DNA of 50,956 nucleotides from Elusimicrobia bacterium GWA2_56_46 (GCA_001799575.1 MGTT01000014.1:6624-57579), one strand, 5' to 3'. Positions 25,477 through 34,693 are shown, counted from the stretch's first letter. Numbers and translations: made by a program. Notes: a model not told the origin generated them from the sequence alone.

Positions 25477-26130
25477 CTAAATAAATTCCAGCGTTTTAAG
25501 CTGCTGGTCCAGTTGTTCCGAAAAGAACTTCTTCAGGAGATCGTCCAGATAGCCCAGGGCGCGCGGCTCGGCGGCGAGCTCTCCGACCTCCGGCCAGAGG
25601 CCGTCGTGCAGCGTTTGCCAGAGCCCGGCATCCACGCCCACGGCGGTATGCTTGAAGCCGAAACCCGCGCTCTCCAGCGCGCGCAGGGCGAATGCGCGCC
25701 GCAGCCAGGGGGAAAGAGGCCGCCCCTTTTGTCCGCGCTCCGGACCGCGATAATTCTCCAGATGCTCCAGCGCCCCGAGTAGAAGCGCGTATTTCTCCGG
25801 GCTGGGCTGATGGGCGGGCGTCAGTTTATTTATCACTTCGCAGAAATAGAGAGCCGTGAACAGCCTCTCCGTTTCCAGACGGATGCGGGGGAAAACGGAA
25901 AGGGTTCCGCCCCCGGTGCAGACGGGGAAATTGGAGCCGCTCTTGAGGTAAAAGCGGTAATCGCCGGAACTGACGGGTTCCGAAAGGGCGCGCAGTTTAC
26001 CCCTGGCGAGACGCACGCTTTTAAAGTTGACCTCAAATTTGCCGTGATTTTCGGTAAAGACCGTGACGATGCGGTCGTTTTCCCGCAGAGGCCGCCGCCA
26101 CAGAACGATACCGCGATCGCAGAAGATCAT
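25477..26130 (-). CDS. recO: DNA repair protein RecO
   Basis: About 217 residues if the ATG at 26130 is used, giving the family-like start [19 protein letters not shown]; an ATG at 26157 would add nine residues. The N-terminal OB fold (GIVLWRRPL...[15 protein letters not shown]) and the helical region around [19 protein letters not shown] support RecO, which loads RecA with RecR in gap repair. The C-terminal half lacks the paired cysteines that bind zinc in many RecO proteins. It is divergent from rpmH; AT-rich sequence between them probably carries both promoters. Confidence 0.82.
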   Translation of the reverse strand: MIFCDRGIVLWRRPLRENDRIVTVFTENHGKFEVNFKSVRLARGKLRALSEPVSSGDYRFYLKSGSNFPVCTGGGTLSVFPRIRLETERLFTALYFCEVINKLTPAHQPSPEKYALLLGALEHLENYRGPERGQKGRPLSPWLRRAFALRALESAGFGFKHTAVGVDAGLWQTLHDGLWPEVGELAAEPRALGYLDDLLKKFFSEQLDQQLKTLEFI

Positions 26131-26173
26131 ATATGGTATGGCAAGGTCGCGGATCATTTTATCATTTGCGATT

Positions 26174-26201
26174 TTGTTTTCATATATAAATTTAATATAA
26201 T
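26174..26201 (+). promoter_or_regulatory. Candidate rpmH promoter with very short leader
   Basis: TTGTTT (26174-26179) and TATAAT (26196-26201) are 16 bases apart in an AT-rich stretch. The rpmH ATG at 26211 is 9 bases past the -10 box, so the leader would be only a few bases and there is no ribosome-binding site. Confidence 0.6.
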
Positions 26202-26210
26202 TGGAACACT

Positions 26211-26348
26211 ATGCTACCTACATACAGACCAAACGTACGAAGAAGAAAAAAGACTCTCGGCTTTCGCGCCAAGATGAAAACCGCGGGCGGAAGGAAAACT
26301 TTGGCGAGAAGGCGCGCAAAAGGGCGCTGGCATCTCATTCCCGAATAA
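26211..26348 (+). CDS. rpmH: 50S ribosomal protein L34
   Basis: 45 residues, beginning [20 protein letters not shown] and ending in GRWHLIPE. The run of Arg/Lys and the pattern T-Y-R/Q-P-x-x-R-R-R-K-x-x-x-G-F-R-x-R/K-M-x-T-x-x-G-R-x-x-L are those of L34. It is a small structural protein of the large ribosomal subunit. It opens the rpmH-rnpA-yidD-yidC-jag-mnmE series that in many bacteria lies near the replication origin. The N-terminus has LPTY where many bacteria have KRTYQ or KRTFQ, a minor variation. It is easily missed because of its size. Confidence 0.95.
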   Translation: MLPTYRPNVRRRKKTLGFRAKMKTAGGRKTLARRRAKGRWHLIPE

Positions 26349-26460
26349 GGCAGGAGAGACGGCGGCTGAATCATCGGGTATAGCGGGAGCCAGCCGCGGA
26401 AAGCCGGATTATTTTCCGGGGTTTTCCGCGCCTGTGCCCGGACTTTTCCGCCGTTGATGA

Positions 26461-26859
26461 ATGAAAAAGTTTTCTTTTCCCGGAAGCGCGCGGCTGCGCG
26501 GACGGAAGATCTTTGAGTTTGTCTTTGACAAAGGGACGAAAGTTTCAACGCGCGACCTGGTGATGTGGTTCTGCCTGCCGGGTTCGGAAACGGCCGCGGA
26601 TACGCGGCCGGCTTCTCGCGGATCCGGCGGCCGGACGGCCGAAATGGGACTTGTCGTAAGCAAAAAAACCGGCGGCGCCGTGCGCCGCAACAGGCTTAAA
26701 AGGCTTATGAGAGAGGCATTCAGACTGTCGAAAGCCGCTTTAACGGACGGGACGCGCATAATAGTATATCCGAAAGCCGGATGTGGAATTAAAAATCTTT
26801 CAGATGCCCGGAACGCGATGAACGCCGTCTGGGCCAGGGCTAAGATCAAGAAATGCTGA
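26461..26859 (+). CDS. rnpA: Ribonuclease P protein component
   Basis: 132 residues. The signature [20 protein letters not shown] (67-86) is the RNA-binding RNR motif of RNase P protein. It assists the catalytic RNA in trimming tRNA 5' ends. An insertion around residues 45-62 ([19 protein letters not shown]) lengthens a surface loop relative to many homologues. The start follows rpmH by 112 bases. Its end overlaps yidD by 7 bases. Confidence 0.95.
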   Translation: MKKFSFPGSARLRGRKIFEFVFDKGTKVSTRDLVMWFCLPGSETAADTRPASRGSGGRTAEMGLVVSKKTGGAVRRNRLKRLMREAFRLSKAALTDGTRIIVYPKAGCGIKNLSDARNAMNAVWARAKIKKC

Positions 26860-27107
26860 ACGACGCCCCGGTAACGGCCGCCGCCGTGGAAAAAGGCGTA
26901 AACGCCGTGAGCGCGGTATACAGGTTTTTCAGGCCCCTGTTGGGGCCTCGCGCCTGCAGATTCCACCCGACCTGTTCGGAATACAGCTTCCAGTCCATCA
27001 AACGGCACGGAATATTAAGGGGCGCCCTGTTGAGCGCCTCAAGGATCGTCCGCTGCCATCCCTGGAATCCGGGCGGGCACGATCCCGTTCCCCCGTCCTC
27101 TCGCTAA
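26853..27107 (+). CDS. yidD: YidD membrane protein insertion efficiency factor
   Basis: 84 residues with the invariant pattern [20 protein letters not shown] followed by [11 protein letters not shown] and [17 protein letters not shown]; three conserved cysteines are present. YidD aids insertion of proteins by YidC at the inner membrane. The gene overlaps rnpA and precedes yidC by 31 bases, the standard arrangement. Confidence 0.95.
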   Translation: MLNDAPVTAAAVEKGVNAVSAVYRFFRPLLGPRACRFHPTCSEYSFQSIKRHGILRGALLSASRIVRCHPWNPGGHDPVPPSSR

Positions 27108-27138
27108 AGATGAATCAACCAATCATGGAGATAAATTA

Positions 27139-28689
27139 ATGCAGAAGAATCTGGTGCTTGCGGTGGCGTTATCCTCGGCGGTTTATATTCTCTGGTACTC
27201 TTTCGTTGAAAAAAAACCTGAGGCCCGTCCGGCGGCCTCATCCGCGCAGGTTCAGCGGCCTTTCCGTCCCGCGGACTCCGGCCGTGAGGAAACTCCGGCC
27301 CCTTCTTATCCCGCTGAGACTTCCGGCCCGGCCGTCTCCGACTGGCCCAGGAACAGCGTAACCCTTAACCTCGCCAAAGCCTCCTACTCTTTCCATCCCT
27401 CCGGCGCTTCAATAAAAAGCGTTGTTTACCAGGATCCGGTCGCACCGGTAGAGCTGATCGTTGAACCGGCGCCCGGTTTCCTCAGTTCTTTTGACAACCT
27501 GGTTTTCACTCTCAAGAACAAAACCGCCGGCAGCGTCACTTTCGCGGCCCGCGCGCCGAACGGGGTGGTCATAACCAAAAGATTCACGCTCAACGGCGAA
27601 GATAAAATAAATCTGCTGGAGATAACAGCGTCCAATCCCGCCCCTGCGCCGGCCGTGCTTGGGGCGTGGGATCTTAAACTGGGGCCTGGGCTCGGCACGG
27701 TCAGGAGCGAGGAGAAAGAAAACCCCGATCTCTGGAAAGCTCAATTCACTGTCCAGGAAGAGGGGAAAAAGTTCCCCACGATAAATACGCTGAAGGAAAG
27801 CGGGAACGCCGGACAATGGCAATGGGCGGGCTTGGACAACAGGTACTTTCTGGCCGCGGTGCTGGGGGGGGATCTCAAGCGCGGCGCCCTGAATTTATCG
27901 CAGCCGAAACTGAACGATAAGAAGGCGCCCCTCCTGGCCGTCCCCTTTGAGACCACCCTGCTCGCGCCCGGGGAAACCCGCGTCTGGCGCGTGGAGTTCT
28001 ATATCGGCCCCAAGGACTATGAACTGCTCCGGATCCTGGGCCATGGTCTTGACCGCTCCGTGGATTTCGGCTTCTTCTCCCCGCTCGCCAAAGCGGCCAA
28101 CTCCGCGCTGGGCTATTTTCACAAACTGACCGGCAACTACGGTTTCGCCATCGTGATCCTCAGCGTGATCCTGCAGATACTTATCTTCCCGCTCAGCTGG
28201 AAATCTTTTAAAGCCATGGCCGTAATGAAAAAGATCCAGCCCGAGATGCAGGCCATCCAGGCCCGCTACAAGAACGACCCCAAGCGCATGAACGCCGAGG
28301 TGATGGAACTTTACAAGAGGCACGGAACCAACCCGCTGGGCGGCTGCCTCCCGATGCTTCTCCAGATCCCGGTCTTTTTTTCGCTTTTTACCGCGCTCAG
28401 GAATTCCTGGCCGCTCCATGGCGCGCCTTTCATTTTCTGGATAAAGGATCTGTCGGCCAAGGATCCGTACTACGTCCTGCCGCTGATCATGGGCGCCGTA
28501 ATGTTCCTGCAGCAGCTCCTGACCCCCCAGGCCGGAGGCGACAAATCACAGGCGGCCATAATGAAATGGATGCCCGTGGTTTTCACTTTCATGTTCCTGA
28601 ACTTTCCCTCGGGGCTGGTGCTGTACTGGCTGATCAACAGCGTCTGGGGTTTCGCTCAGACCATGATCCTGCAGAAGAAAATGGCGTAA
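27139..28689 (+). CDS. yidC: Membrane protein insertase YidC
   Basis: 516 residues. One N-terminal membrane segment (LVLAVALSSAVYILWYSF) is followed by a Pro/Ala-rich linker, the large periplasmic beta domain typical of Gram-negative YidC (about 70-310), and the conserved five-segment Oxa1 core containing SWKSFKAMAVMKKIQPEMQA and GCLPMLLQIPVFFSLF. It inserts membrane proteins with or without SecYEG. GGAG stands about 9 bases before the ATG. The periplasmic domain supports a didermic cell. Confidence 0.96.
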   Translation: MQKNLVLAVALSSAVYILWYSFVEKKPEARPAASSAQVQRPFRPADSGREETPAPSYPAETSGPAVSDWPRNSVTLNLAKASYSFHPSGASIKSVVYQDPVAPVELIVEPAPGFLSSFDNLVFTLKNKTAGSVTFAARAPNGVVITKRFTLNGEDKINLLEITASNPAPAPAVLGAWDLKLGPGLGTVRSEEKENPDLWKAQFTVQEEGKKFPTINTLKESGNAGQWQWAGLDNRYFLAAVLGGDLKRGALNLSQPKLNDKKAPLLAVPFETTLLAPGETRVWRVEFYIGPKDYELLRILGHGLDRSVDFGFFSPLAKAANSALGYFHKLTGNYGFAIVILSVILQILIFPLSWKSFKAMAVMKKIQPEMQAIQARYKNDPKRMNAEVMELYKRHGTNPLGGCLPMLLQIPVFFSLFTALRNSWPLHGAPFIFWIKDLSAKDPYYVLPLIMGAVMFLQQLLTPQAGGDKSQAAIMKWMPVVFTFMFLNFPSGLVLYWLINSVWGFAQTMILQKKMA

Positions 28690-28706
28690 TTTTGGAGGAA
28701 CAACAC

Positions 28707-29606
28707 ATGAAAGAAACAAAAGTAGAAGCTAAGACCATCCAGGACGCGGTAGAGATAGGTCTCATGGAACTGGGACTGAGACGCGACCAGGTCGAAGTAG
28801 TGGTAGTGAGCGAGGGAACAAAGGGTTTCCTCGGTTTAGGGGCGAAGAAAGCCTGCGTAATGCTCCGCGAGAAAAAATGGACCGGCGGAGGCCATTACCA
28901 GCAGCAGGATTCGCGCCGGGAACGCTCCTCACCGGGCCGCGGAAGAGGGGAAAGTTCCCGCCGCGACGGCGCTCCCAGAAGGGACAGGTACGATTCAAAC
29001 CGGCGGCCCGAGCGTACGCCCTACGCCAGAACGACCGATGACAGGCGTCCCGAAGCCGGTTACGAACGGCGCCCGGACGCGGTCTACCAGGAAGTCAGTT
29101 TAGCCATGGAGGCGGTTCAGACGCCCGAAGACGCGGTGGAACACGCGAAGCTAGCGTTCTCCACCACCCTGAAGCTGATGGGGCTCCAGGCTGAGATCAC
29201 CGACGCCAGGCGGGAAGCGGAAGAGGGAGCCGTTTCGCTGAAATTCGACTGTCCGGATTCGGCCGCTTTCCTTTCCGACAACGCCCGCGGCCTTCAGTCC
29301 CTGCAGTTCCTGATCAATTCCATTGTCAACAGGAACCGCAAGAACCGCGTATCCGTGAGAATAGACACTTCCGATTACTGGACAAAAAAGGAAGAGGAAC
29401 TGGCCGCGAAAGTGGAGTCCGTCGTGAAAGACGTGCTCGGCACGGCGCGCCCCTACCGCCTGGAACCCATGCCGGCCCCCCTGCGCAAATACGTACACAG
29501 CCTGATCAAAGCCAAATATCCGGAAGTGGAAACGCTTTCGGAGGGCGAAGGCAAGTGGCGCAAGGTGGTAATCCGCCCTGTTTCACAGAAGGAAGCCGCA
29601 AAATAG
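28707..29606 (+). CDS. khpB: RNA-binding protein KhpB/Jag (SpoIIIJ-associated)
   Basis: 299 residues from the ATG at 28707, which has GGAGGA about 8 bases upstream; a frame start inside yidC is rejected. The Jag-N domain occupies about 1-50 (VEVVVVSEGTKGFLGLGAKKA), followed by an Arg/Ser/Asp-rich disordered linker (about 60-125), a KH domain and a C-terminal R3H domain (RLEPMPAPLRKYVHSLIKA...SEGEGKWRKVVIRP). The protein binds RNA and influences cell elongation and division in other bacteria. It follows yidC directly, as in many genomes. Confidence 0.93.
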   Translation: MKETKVEAKTIQDAVEIGLMELGLRRDQVEVVVVSEGTKGFLGLGAKKACVMLREKKWTGGGHYQQQDSRRERSSPGRGRGESSRRDGAPRRDRYDSNRRPERTPYARTTDDRRPEAGYERRPDAVYQEVSLAMEAVQTPEDAVEHAKLAFSTTLKLMGLQAEITDARREAEEGAVSLKFDCPDSAAFLSDNARGLQSLQFLINSIVNRNRKNRVSVRIDTSDYWTKKEEELAAKVESVVKDVLGTARPYRLEPMPAPLRKYVHSLIKAKYPEVETLSEGEGKWRKVVIRPVSQKEAAK

Positions 29607-29623
29607 GATAAGGATAAAGGATT

Positions 29624-29685
29624 AAGGCTAAAGGATTAAGGAAAAATACGGAGAAGATGTAAAGATTTTTCCACCCTTTAGCCTT
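29624..29685 (+). terminator. Imperfect hairpin after khpB
   Basis: AAGGCTAAAGG (29624-29634) pairs with CCTTTAGCCTT (29675-29685), and inside it AGGAAAAA pairs with TTTTTCC. The stem is built from the degenerate word repeats. It could terminate the rpmH-khpB transcript, though no T-run follows the outer stem. Confidence 0.45.
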
Positions 29686-29862
29686 TATCCTTCATCCCTC
29701 ATCCTTAACCTGAATCCTGCAGTTGGAAGCGGTTTCCATAGGAAAATCAGGCGGACAGAATTATTCTGCAGGATTCCCCGCAAAGCGGGCGTCGGGCCCA
29801 GCGCTATGCGCGCCTGGCCCGACGAGGTGTATGCCTCCCGGAGGGCGCCCGCTATGCGGGCG

Positions 29863-29924
29863 GAAAACTTCAACTGAAGTTTTCAGGTTAAGCCTTTCTG
29901 AAAACCTCAACTGAAGTTTTCAGG
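29863..29924 (+). repeat. Two palindromic direct repeats upstream of mnmE
   Basis: A 25 bp unit occurs at 29863-29887 and 29900-29924 with one mismatch. Each is itself a palindrome (arms AAAACTTCA and TGAAGTTTT around AC, extended by CTG/CAG in the second copy). The second unit ends 8 bases before the mnmE ATG. The arrangement resembles a tandem operator or a paired RNA hairpin controlling mnmE. Confidence 0.8.
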
Positions 29925-29932
29925 CCGATCCT

Positions 29933-31321
29933 ATGCTTATCCCGGACCTCACCCAGACCATAGTGGCGCCGGCTTCGGCCCAGGGCGGCGGAGCTATAGC
30001 GGTGGTAAGGCTTTCAGGCCCGGAAGCCTTTAAAATCGCGTCGGCTTTCCTCAAACCCTCCTCGATCTTTAAAACTCCCAAAACCAGATTTTCGTATTTT
30101 CTCAGGGCCGAAGAAAACGGACGCCTCCTGGATAACACGGTCGTCACGCTCTACCGCGCGCCCAAAAGCTACACAGGGGACGACATGGCGGAGATCTCCT
30201 GCCACGGCTCCCCTTTCATAATCTCGCGCCTCCTGCGCCTCGCCATTTCAAACGGCGCCCGGGAAGCCCGGCCGGGAGAATTCACCCTGCGGGCTTTCAT
30301 GAACGGCAAGCTGGATCTTGCGCAGGCTGAAGCCGTAAACGATCTGATAATCTCCGAAAACGAGTCCGCCCACCGCGCCGCTATCACGCAGGTGGCGGGC
30401 GGGATTTCCAACCGCATCGGAAAGCTGCGCGCCGGTCTCATCGCCCTGCTGGGCGAGCTGGAAGTACGGCTGGACGATTCCTACGAAGAGCTCCCGGAAC
30501 TTGACCCCGGCACTTTCAGACGCCGCGCGGCGGCCGCGGCGGCGGGGATAAAGAACCTGGCGGACAGTTTCGGGCGGGGACGTTACCTGAAACACGGCAT
30601 CCGCGTGACCATCGCCGGCGCGCCCAATTCGGGAAAATCTTCCCTGCTGAACCGCATAACGGAGACCAGGCGCGCGATAGTGTCGCCCAGAGCCGGCACC
30701 ACCAGGGACACGCTGGAGGAGACGCTTACCCTCTCCGGACTTAAAGTCATTTTCACGGACACCGCCGGCATAGATCCCCGGACCGGCGGGCCCATAGAGC
30801 GGGAAGGCATGCGCCGCGCGCTTAAAGCGCTGAAAACCGCCGACGTGATACTCTGGGTGCAGGATCTGTCAAAAAAATCCTCCCCGGCGGACCGCCGGGT
30901 GGGGAAAGCCATCGCGCGCGGCGCGGCGCCCGGCTCGGATCTGATAAAAGTGTTCAACAAGAGCGATCTCCCGGCCGCCGGAAGGCCGGAGGACGAAACC
31001 GACGGAGGGATAATAGTTTCCTGCAAAACCGGGGCGGGGATCTCCGGACTGAAACGCCGCCTTGTCAGGGACGAGAAAAAGGCGTTTTCAGCCGGATCGG
31101 CCGCGGTAATAACCTCCGCCCGCCATTATTCGGCGCTGTTAAACGCGCACAGCGAACTCTCCAGCCTTGAGCGGCTGCGGATCCGGGCGGGAACGTTCCC
31201 ATTCGAATTGGCCGCCGAGCACCTCAGGGGCGCCCTGAACGCCCTGGCCGACATCCTGGGGGAAACGACCCCGGAGGAGGTGCTGGCCAATATCTTCGCT
31301 AATTTCTGCGTTGGAAAGTAG
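29933..31321 (+). CDS. mnmE: tRNA uridine-5-carboxymethylaminomethyl(34) synthesis GTPase MnmE
   Basis: 462 residues. The N-terminal folate-binding domain (DTIVAP-like start TIVAPASAQGGGAIAVVRLSG) precedes a helical domain into which the G domain is inserted. G-domain motifs are GAPNSGKSS (229-237), GTTRDT (255-260), DTAG (276-279) and NKSD. The C-terminal FCVGK supplies the conserved catalytic cysteine (459). With MnmG, encoded two genes downstream, it modifies wobble uridines. The upstream palindromes may regulate it. Confidence 0.97.
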   Translation: MLIPDLTQTIVAPASAQGGGAIAVVRLSGPEAFKIASAFLKPSSIFKTPKTRFSYFLRAEENGRLLDNTVVTLYRAPKSYTGDDMAEISCHGSPFIISRLLRLAISNGAREARPGEFTLRAFMNGKLDLAQAEAVNDLIISENESAHRAAITQVAGGISNRIGKLRAGLIALLGELEVRLDDSYEELPELDPGTFRRRAAAAAAGIKNLADSFGRGRYLKHGIRVTIAGAPNSGKSSLLNRITETRRAIVSPRAGTTRDTLEETLTLSGLKVIFTDTAGIDPRTGGPIEREGMRRALKALKTADVILWVQDLSKKSSPADRRVGKAIARGAAPGSDLIKVFNKSDLPAAGRPEDETDGGIIVSCKTGAGISGLKRRLVRDEKKAFSAGSAAVITSARHYSALLNAHSELSSLERLRIRAGTFPFELAAEHLRGALNALADILGETTPEEVLANIFANFCVGK

Positions 31322-31364
31322 GATAGCCGCAGGGCACAAGCAAGAAGTTTAAGAAAGATCTGTT

Positions 31365-32132
31365 ATGAAGAAACTCAAAGATATTTTTTTGCTGGCGAGA
31401 AAGACGGTACTGGATCCTTCCGGCGCCGCCGCGGATCTCCTGGCGCCCGGAGCCGGCCTGGGAGGGCCGCTGGCCATCTACCTGGTTTATTGCGCGGCCT
31501 ATGCCCTCTTTCTCTATATGAAGCCGGCAGATTTTCCCGCCGAGTTGGCGCAGGCGGGCCTGGAGTTTTCCGGGAGATCTTATGCCTGGTTCTTCTCCGT
31601 TCTTACGGCGTCCGAACTTGTTTTTACCGGCGTCTTTTGCGCCGTCTTTTCGGCCTTTTCGGGCTTGATGAAAGACGGACGGCTGGCATTCAGGTTTTTT
31701 CTCGGCTGTCTGATCTGCGGGAGCTGCGCCGCCGCCGCTTTCCACTTCAGGAGCGCGCCGCTGTTCTCGCTCCCGTTCCTGGCCGCCGTCATAGCCGCGG
31801 CGGGAGCGGGCGTCTACGCGCAAAAAGCCGCGGCCGCCGCTTTTTTCAGATTCTCGCTCAGCTGCAACGCCGTGGTTCTGATCTGCCTGCCGGTATCTTT
31901 TCTGGCGGCGGCCCTGCGTTCCGAAACCCTCTACCTCGCGGCTGAAGCCGCCGCCGGGCTCTGGCTGACGGTTCTGGTGATAAAGGCCGCAAAGATCCTT
32001 TTCGGCGGGACGATCGCGCGGATCGCTCCGGTACTGCTGTTCTCTTTCCTGACCTCCATCCTCTCTTTTTATGTTCTCCGGAACCTGGGAGTCATAACGC
32101 CGGAGATTTTCAAATTTATGCTGTTCATGTGA
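31365..32132 (+). CDS. Multi-pass membrane protein, unrecognised
   Basis: 255 residues, strongly hydrophobic, with about six membrane segments. The opening (MKKLKDIFLLARKTVLDPSGA) and overall organisation are reminiscent of Yip1-domain proteins, but no diagnostic motif was seen and I leave it unassigned. It lies between mnmE and mnmG with gaps of 43 and 10 bases, so it is probably co-transcribed with the tRNA-modification genes. AAGAAAG is about 8 bases before the ATG. The frame is well supported; the function is unknown. Confidence 0.75.
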   Translation: MKKLKDIFLLARKTVLDPSGAAADLLAPGAGLGGPLAIYLVYCAAYALFLYMKPADFPAELAQAGLEFSGRSYAWFFSVLTASELVFTGVFCAVFSAFSGLMKDGRLAFRFFLGCLICGSCAAAAFHFRSAPLFSLPFLAAVIAAAGAGVYAQKAAAAAFFRFSLSCNAVVLICLPVSFLAAALRSETLYLAAEAAAGLWLTVLVIKAAKILFGGTIARIAPVLLFSFLTSILSFYVLRNLGVITPEIFKFMLFM

Positions 32133-32142
32133 CGCTCGCTTT

Positions 32143-33966
32143 ATGCCTTACTTTAATTACCCGGTAATTTTCGATGTCCTAGTGGTCGGCGGCGGACACG
32201 CCGGCTGCGAGGCCGCCCTGGCCGCGGCGGGTCTCGGGATGAAAACCCTGCTGCTGACCCAGGATCTGGATACCATCGCGCAGATGTCCTGCAACCCGTC
32301 CATCGGCGGCGTAGGCAAGGGCCAGATCGTCAGGGAAATAGACGCGCTTGGCGGCCGCATGGCCGCTGTCGCAGACCTCTCCGCTTTGAGCGCGCATATG
32401 CTTAACACTTCCCGCGGAGCCGCTGTCCGCTCCCCAAGGGTTCAGTGCGATAAAAGAATGTATCAGTCCGCGATGAAACACTCCCTGGAACTGGCCGGCA
32501 ATCTGGCGCTGGCGCAGGATGAGGCCGCGCAGATCTGGACCGAAGGCTCCGCGCTGAGAGGCGTTATCACGGCGCGGAACACCCGCTACCGGTCAAAAAC
32601 CGTGATCCTCACCACCGGGACTTTCCTGAAAGGAGTGATCCACATAGGACTTTCTTCTTTCAGGGGGGGGCGCTACAATCACCCGCCGTCGGACGGCTTG
32701 TCGCCGTCGCTGGAAGCGCTGGGCTTTAAACTCGGCCGGCTGAAGACCGGCACGCCGATGCGCCTGAACGGCCGCTCTATCGATTTTTCAAAATGCGAGG
32801 AACAGAAACCGGATGAGCCGCCGCCGCCGCTCTCGCATTTCACCGGAAGACACGGGCGCAAACTCCTATCCTGCTGGATAACCCGCACCGGCGAGCGCTC
32901 CGCCGGGATAATCAGGGCCAATCTGCACAGGTCGCCGCTTTACTCCGGCCGCATAAAAGCCGCGGGGCCGCGTTACTGTCCTTCCATAGAGGACAAGATA
33001 GTCAAATTCCCTCACCATCCCACCCATATCCTTTTTCTGGAACCGGAAGGTTTCGACACCGGGGAATATTATGTCAACGGACTCTCGACCAGCCTGCCCG
33101 AGGAAGTGCAGCTGGAGCTGCTCCATTCCGTGAACGGCCTGGAACGCGCCGAACTGATACGCGCCGCCTACGCCATAGAATACGATTATTCCCTGCCCGT
33201 CCAGCTGGACTACAATCTGGAGGCGAAACTACTGCCCGGACTTTTCATGGCCGGGCAGATAAACGGCACTACCGGCTACGAAGAAGCCGCCGCGCAGGGC
33301 CTCATGGCCGGCATAAACGCCTCGTTGAAAGTCCGCGGCGGGGATCCGTTTATCCTCGGGAGGGACGAAGCTTATATAGGCGTGATGATAGACGATCTGA
33401 TCTCAAAAGGCGTGGACGAACCCTACAGGATCTTCACCTCCAGGGCGGAGTTCCGCCTGCTCCTGCGCCAGGATAACGCGGATCTGCGCCTTATGCCCCA
33501 CGGATTCCGGCTCGGCCTGATCCCGGGAAAATTTAAAAAAAACTTCGAACGGTATCAGAACGCCGTGGAACGGAGCGGATCGCGTCGCGAGCCGCAGAAA
33601 CACGGCGCGGAGAAACGTCCGCAGCGAGCGGACGACGACATGGCCCCCTGGACCAGGGCGGGGGCGGAGGCCTGCGGCAGGATCACGAAAGAATACGGGG
33701 GATACATAACGCGCAACCTGCGCGAAGCCGAAAGGATGAAGCACTTCGAACACGTCAGGATTCCGGAGAAGCTGGATCTGTCCGCCGTAAAAGGCTTGTG
33801 CCTGGAATCCAGACAGCAATTCCTCAAGATCCGGCCCAGAACGCTCGCCCAGGCCGCGAGGATCCCGGGCGTAACCCCGGCCGATATACAGCTTTTGTGG
33901 GTGCATGTGACCCGGAAACTCCGCCCGCCTCAGGCGGACGGAGTTTCCAGGAGGGATGAGGGATGA
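32143..33966 (+). CDS. mnmG: tRNA uridine-5-carboxymethylaminomethyl(34) synthesis enzyme MnmG
   Basis: 607 residues, close to the usual 620-630. The FAD-binding loop VVGGGHAGCEAA starts at residue 14, followed by the family block MSCNPSIGGVGKGQIVREID and later MAGQINGTTGYEEAAAQGL. It is MnmE's partner in wobble-uridine modification. The C-terminal end (SRRDEG) is encoded by tandem GGGATGA words that continue into rsmG, so its last residues are probably not conserved. It overlaps rsmG by 4 bases. Confidence 0.97.
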   Translation: MPYFNYPVIFDVLVVGGGHAGCEAALAAAGLGMKTLLLTQDLDTIAQMSCNPSIGGVGKGQIVREIDALGGRMAAVADLSALSAHMLNTSRGAAVRSPRVQCDKRMYQSAMKHSLELAGNLALAQDEAAQIWTEGSALRGVITARNTRYRSKTVILTTGTFLKGVIHIGLSSFRGGRYNHPPSDGLSPSLEALGFKLGRLKTGTPMRLNGRSIDFSKCEEQKPDEPPPPLSHFTGRHGRKLLSCWITRTGERSAGIIRANLHRSPLYSGRIKAAGPRYCPSIEDKIVKFPHHPTHILFLEPEGFDTGEYYVNGLSTSLPEEVQLELLHSVNGLERAELIRAAYAIEYDYSLPVQLDYNLEAKLLPGLFMAGQINGTTGYEEAAAQGLMAGINASLKVRGGDPFILGRDEAYIGVMIDDLISKGVDEPYRIFTSRAEFRLLLRQDNADLRLMPHGFRLGLIPGKFKKNFERYQNAVERSGSRREPQKHGAEKRPQRADDDMAPWTRAGAEACGRITKEYGGYITRNLREAERMKHFEHVRIPEKLDLSAVKGLCLESRQQFLKIRPRTLAQAARIPGVTPADIQLLWVHVTRKLRPPQADGVSRRDEG

Positions 33967-33987
33967 GGGATGAAGGATTAAGGGATG
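33948..33987 (+). repeat. Tandem GGGATGA-type repeat across the mnmG/rsmG junction
   Basis: Five imperfect copies of a seven- to eight-base word (GGGATGA, GGGATGA, GGGATGA, AGGATTAA, GGGATGA) span the overlapping stop of mnmG and start of rsmG. They encode RDEG at the end of one protein and MRDEGLRDE at the start of the other. It is a coding member of the junction-repeat class. Confidence 0.8.
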
Positions 33988-34640
33988 AGTTGATCAGGGA
34001 AACTCTGGAAAAATGGGGGGTCGCGCTGACGGGGGAAGCCGCGGAAAAGCTTGAACTTTTCAGGGCTGAGCTGCTGGAGAAAAACTCTCGCTTTAATCTG
34101 GTCTCCCAGAGCGATACAGGAAACCTCTGGCCCCGCCACATTCTGGACGCCCTGGCCGGAGTTCCGCTCCTGGCAAGGCTGCTGAAGCCGGGAGGGACGG
34201 TGGCGGATGCCGGCGCGGGGGCGGGCTTTCCCGGGATCCCGCTGGCGGTGGCGCTGGAAACCCTCAGTTTCGATCTCTGGGACTCCAGCCTTAAACGCCA
34301 GATGTTCCTGACCTGGACGGCCTCCCGCCTCAAACTTAAAAACGTCAGAGCCCTGCATTTAAGGATAGGGCAGAACGGCCCCCTCGAAACCGGAAAATAC
34401 GGAGCGGTCGTGGAGCGGGCTATGGGTAAACTTGAAAATATACTGCCTCAATGCTTAAATATGCTGGACGCCGGCGGAGTTTTCCTGGCCTGGCAAAGCG
34501 CGGCCCAGGCGGCCGAAGACCGCCCCGCCCTGCGGGAAGCCATGGCCAAAGCCCGGACGGAACTGGCTGAAACCGCGGCTTACAGACTGCCCGGAGAAAA
34601 GGAAGACAGACAGATACTGGTATTTAAAAAACTGGAGTAA
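33963..34640 (+). CDS. rsmG: 16S rRNA (guanine(527)-N(7))-methyltransferase RsmG
   Basis: 225 residues. The SAM-binding motif VADAGAGAGFPGIPLA (about 80-95), preceded by NLVSQSD and LWPRHILDAL, is that of RsmG/GidB. It methylates G527 of 16S rRNA. The start overlaps the mnmG stop (ATGA), as is common. The first residues (MRDEGLRDE) come from a tandem DNA repeat and may be lineage-specific. Confidence 0.95.
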   Translation: MRDEGLRDELIRETLEKWGVALTGEAAEKLELFRAELLEKNSRFNLVSQSDTGNLWPRHILDALAGVPLLARLLKPGGTVADAGAGAGFPGIPLAVALETLSFDLWDSSLKRQMFLTWTASRLKLKNVRALHLRIGQNGPLETGKYGAVVERAMGKLENILPQCLNMLDAGGVFLAWQSAAQAAEDRPALREAMAKARTELAETAAYRLPGEKEDRQILVFKKLE

Positions 34641-34693
34641 GAAGCAAGAAGTCGGAAGCAAGAAACTGGAATTATTAAATACGGAGAACAAAT

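Larger units (their letters stand above)
29607..29932. other. 326 bp gene-free interval with hairpins and repeats
   Basis: The gap between khpB and mnmE begins with degenerate AGGATAAAGGATTAAGG-like words that fold back on each other (29624-29685). It continues with GC-rich hairpins such as CGTCGGGCC...GGCCCGACG (about 29789-29823) and CGCCCGC...GCGGGCG (about 29856-29872). It ends with two 25 bp palindromic direct repeats just before mnmE. No open frame worth calling was seen. Confidence 0.7.
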
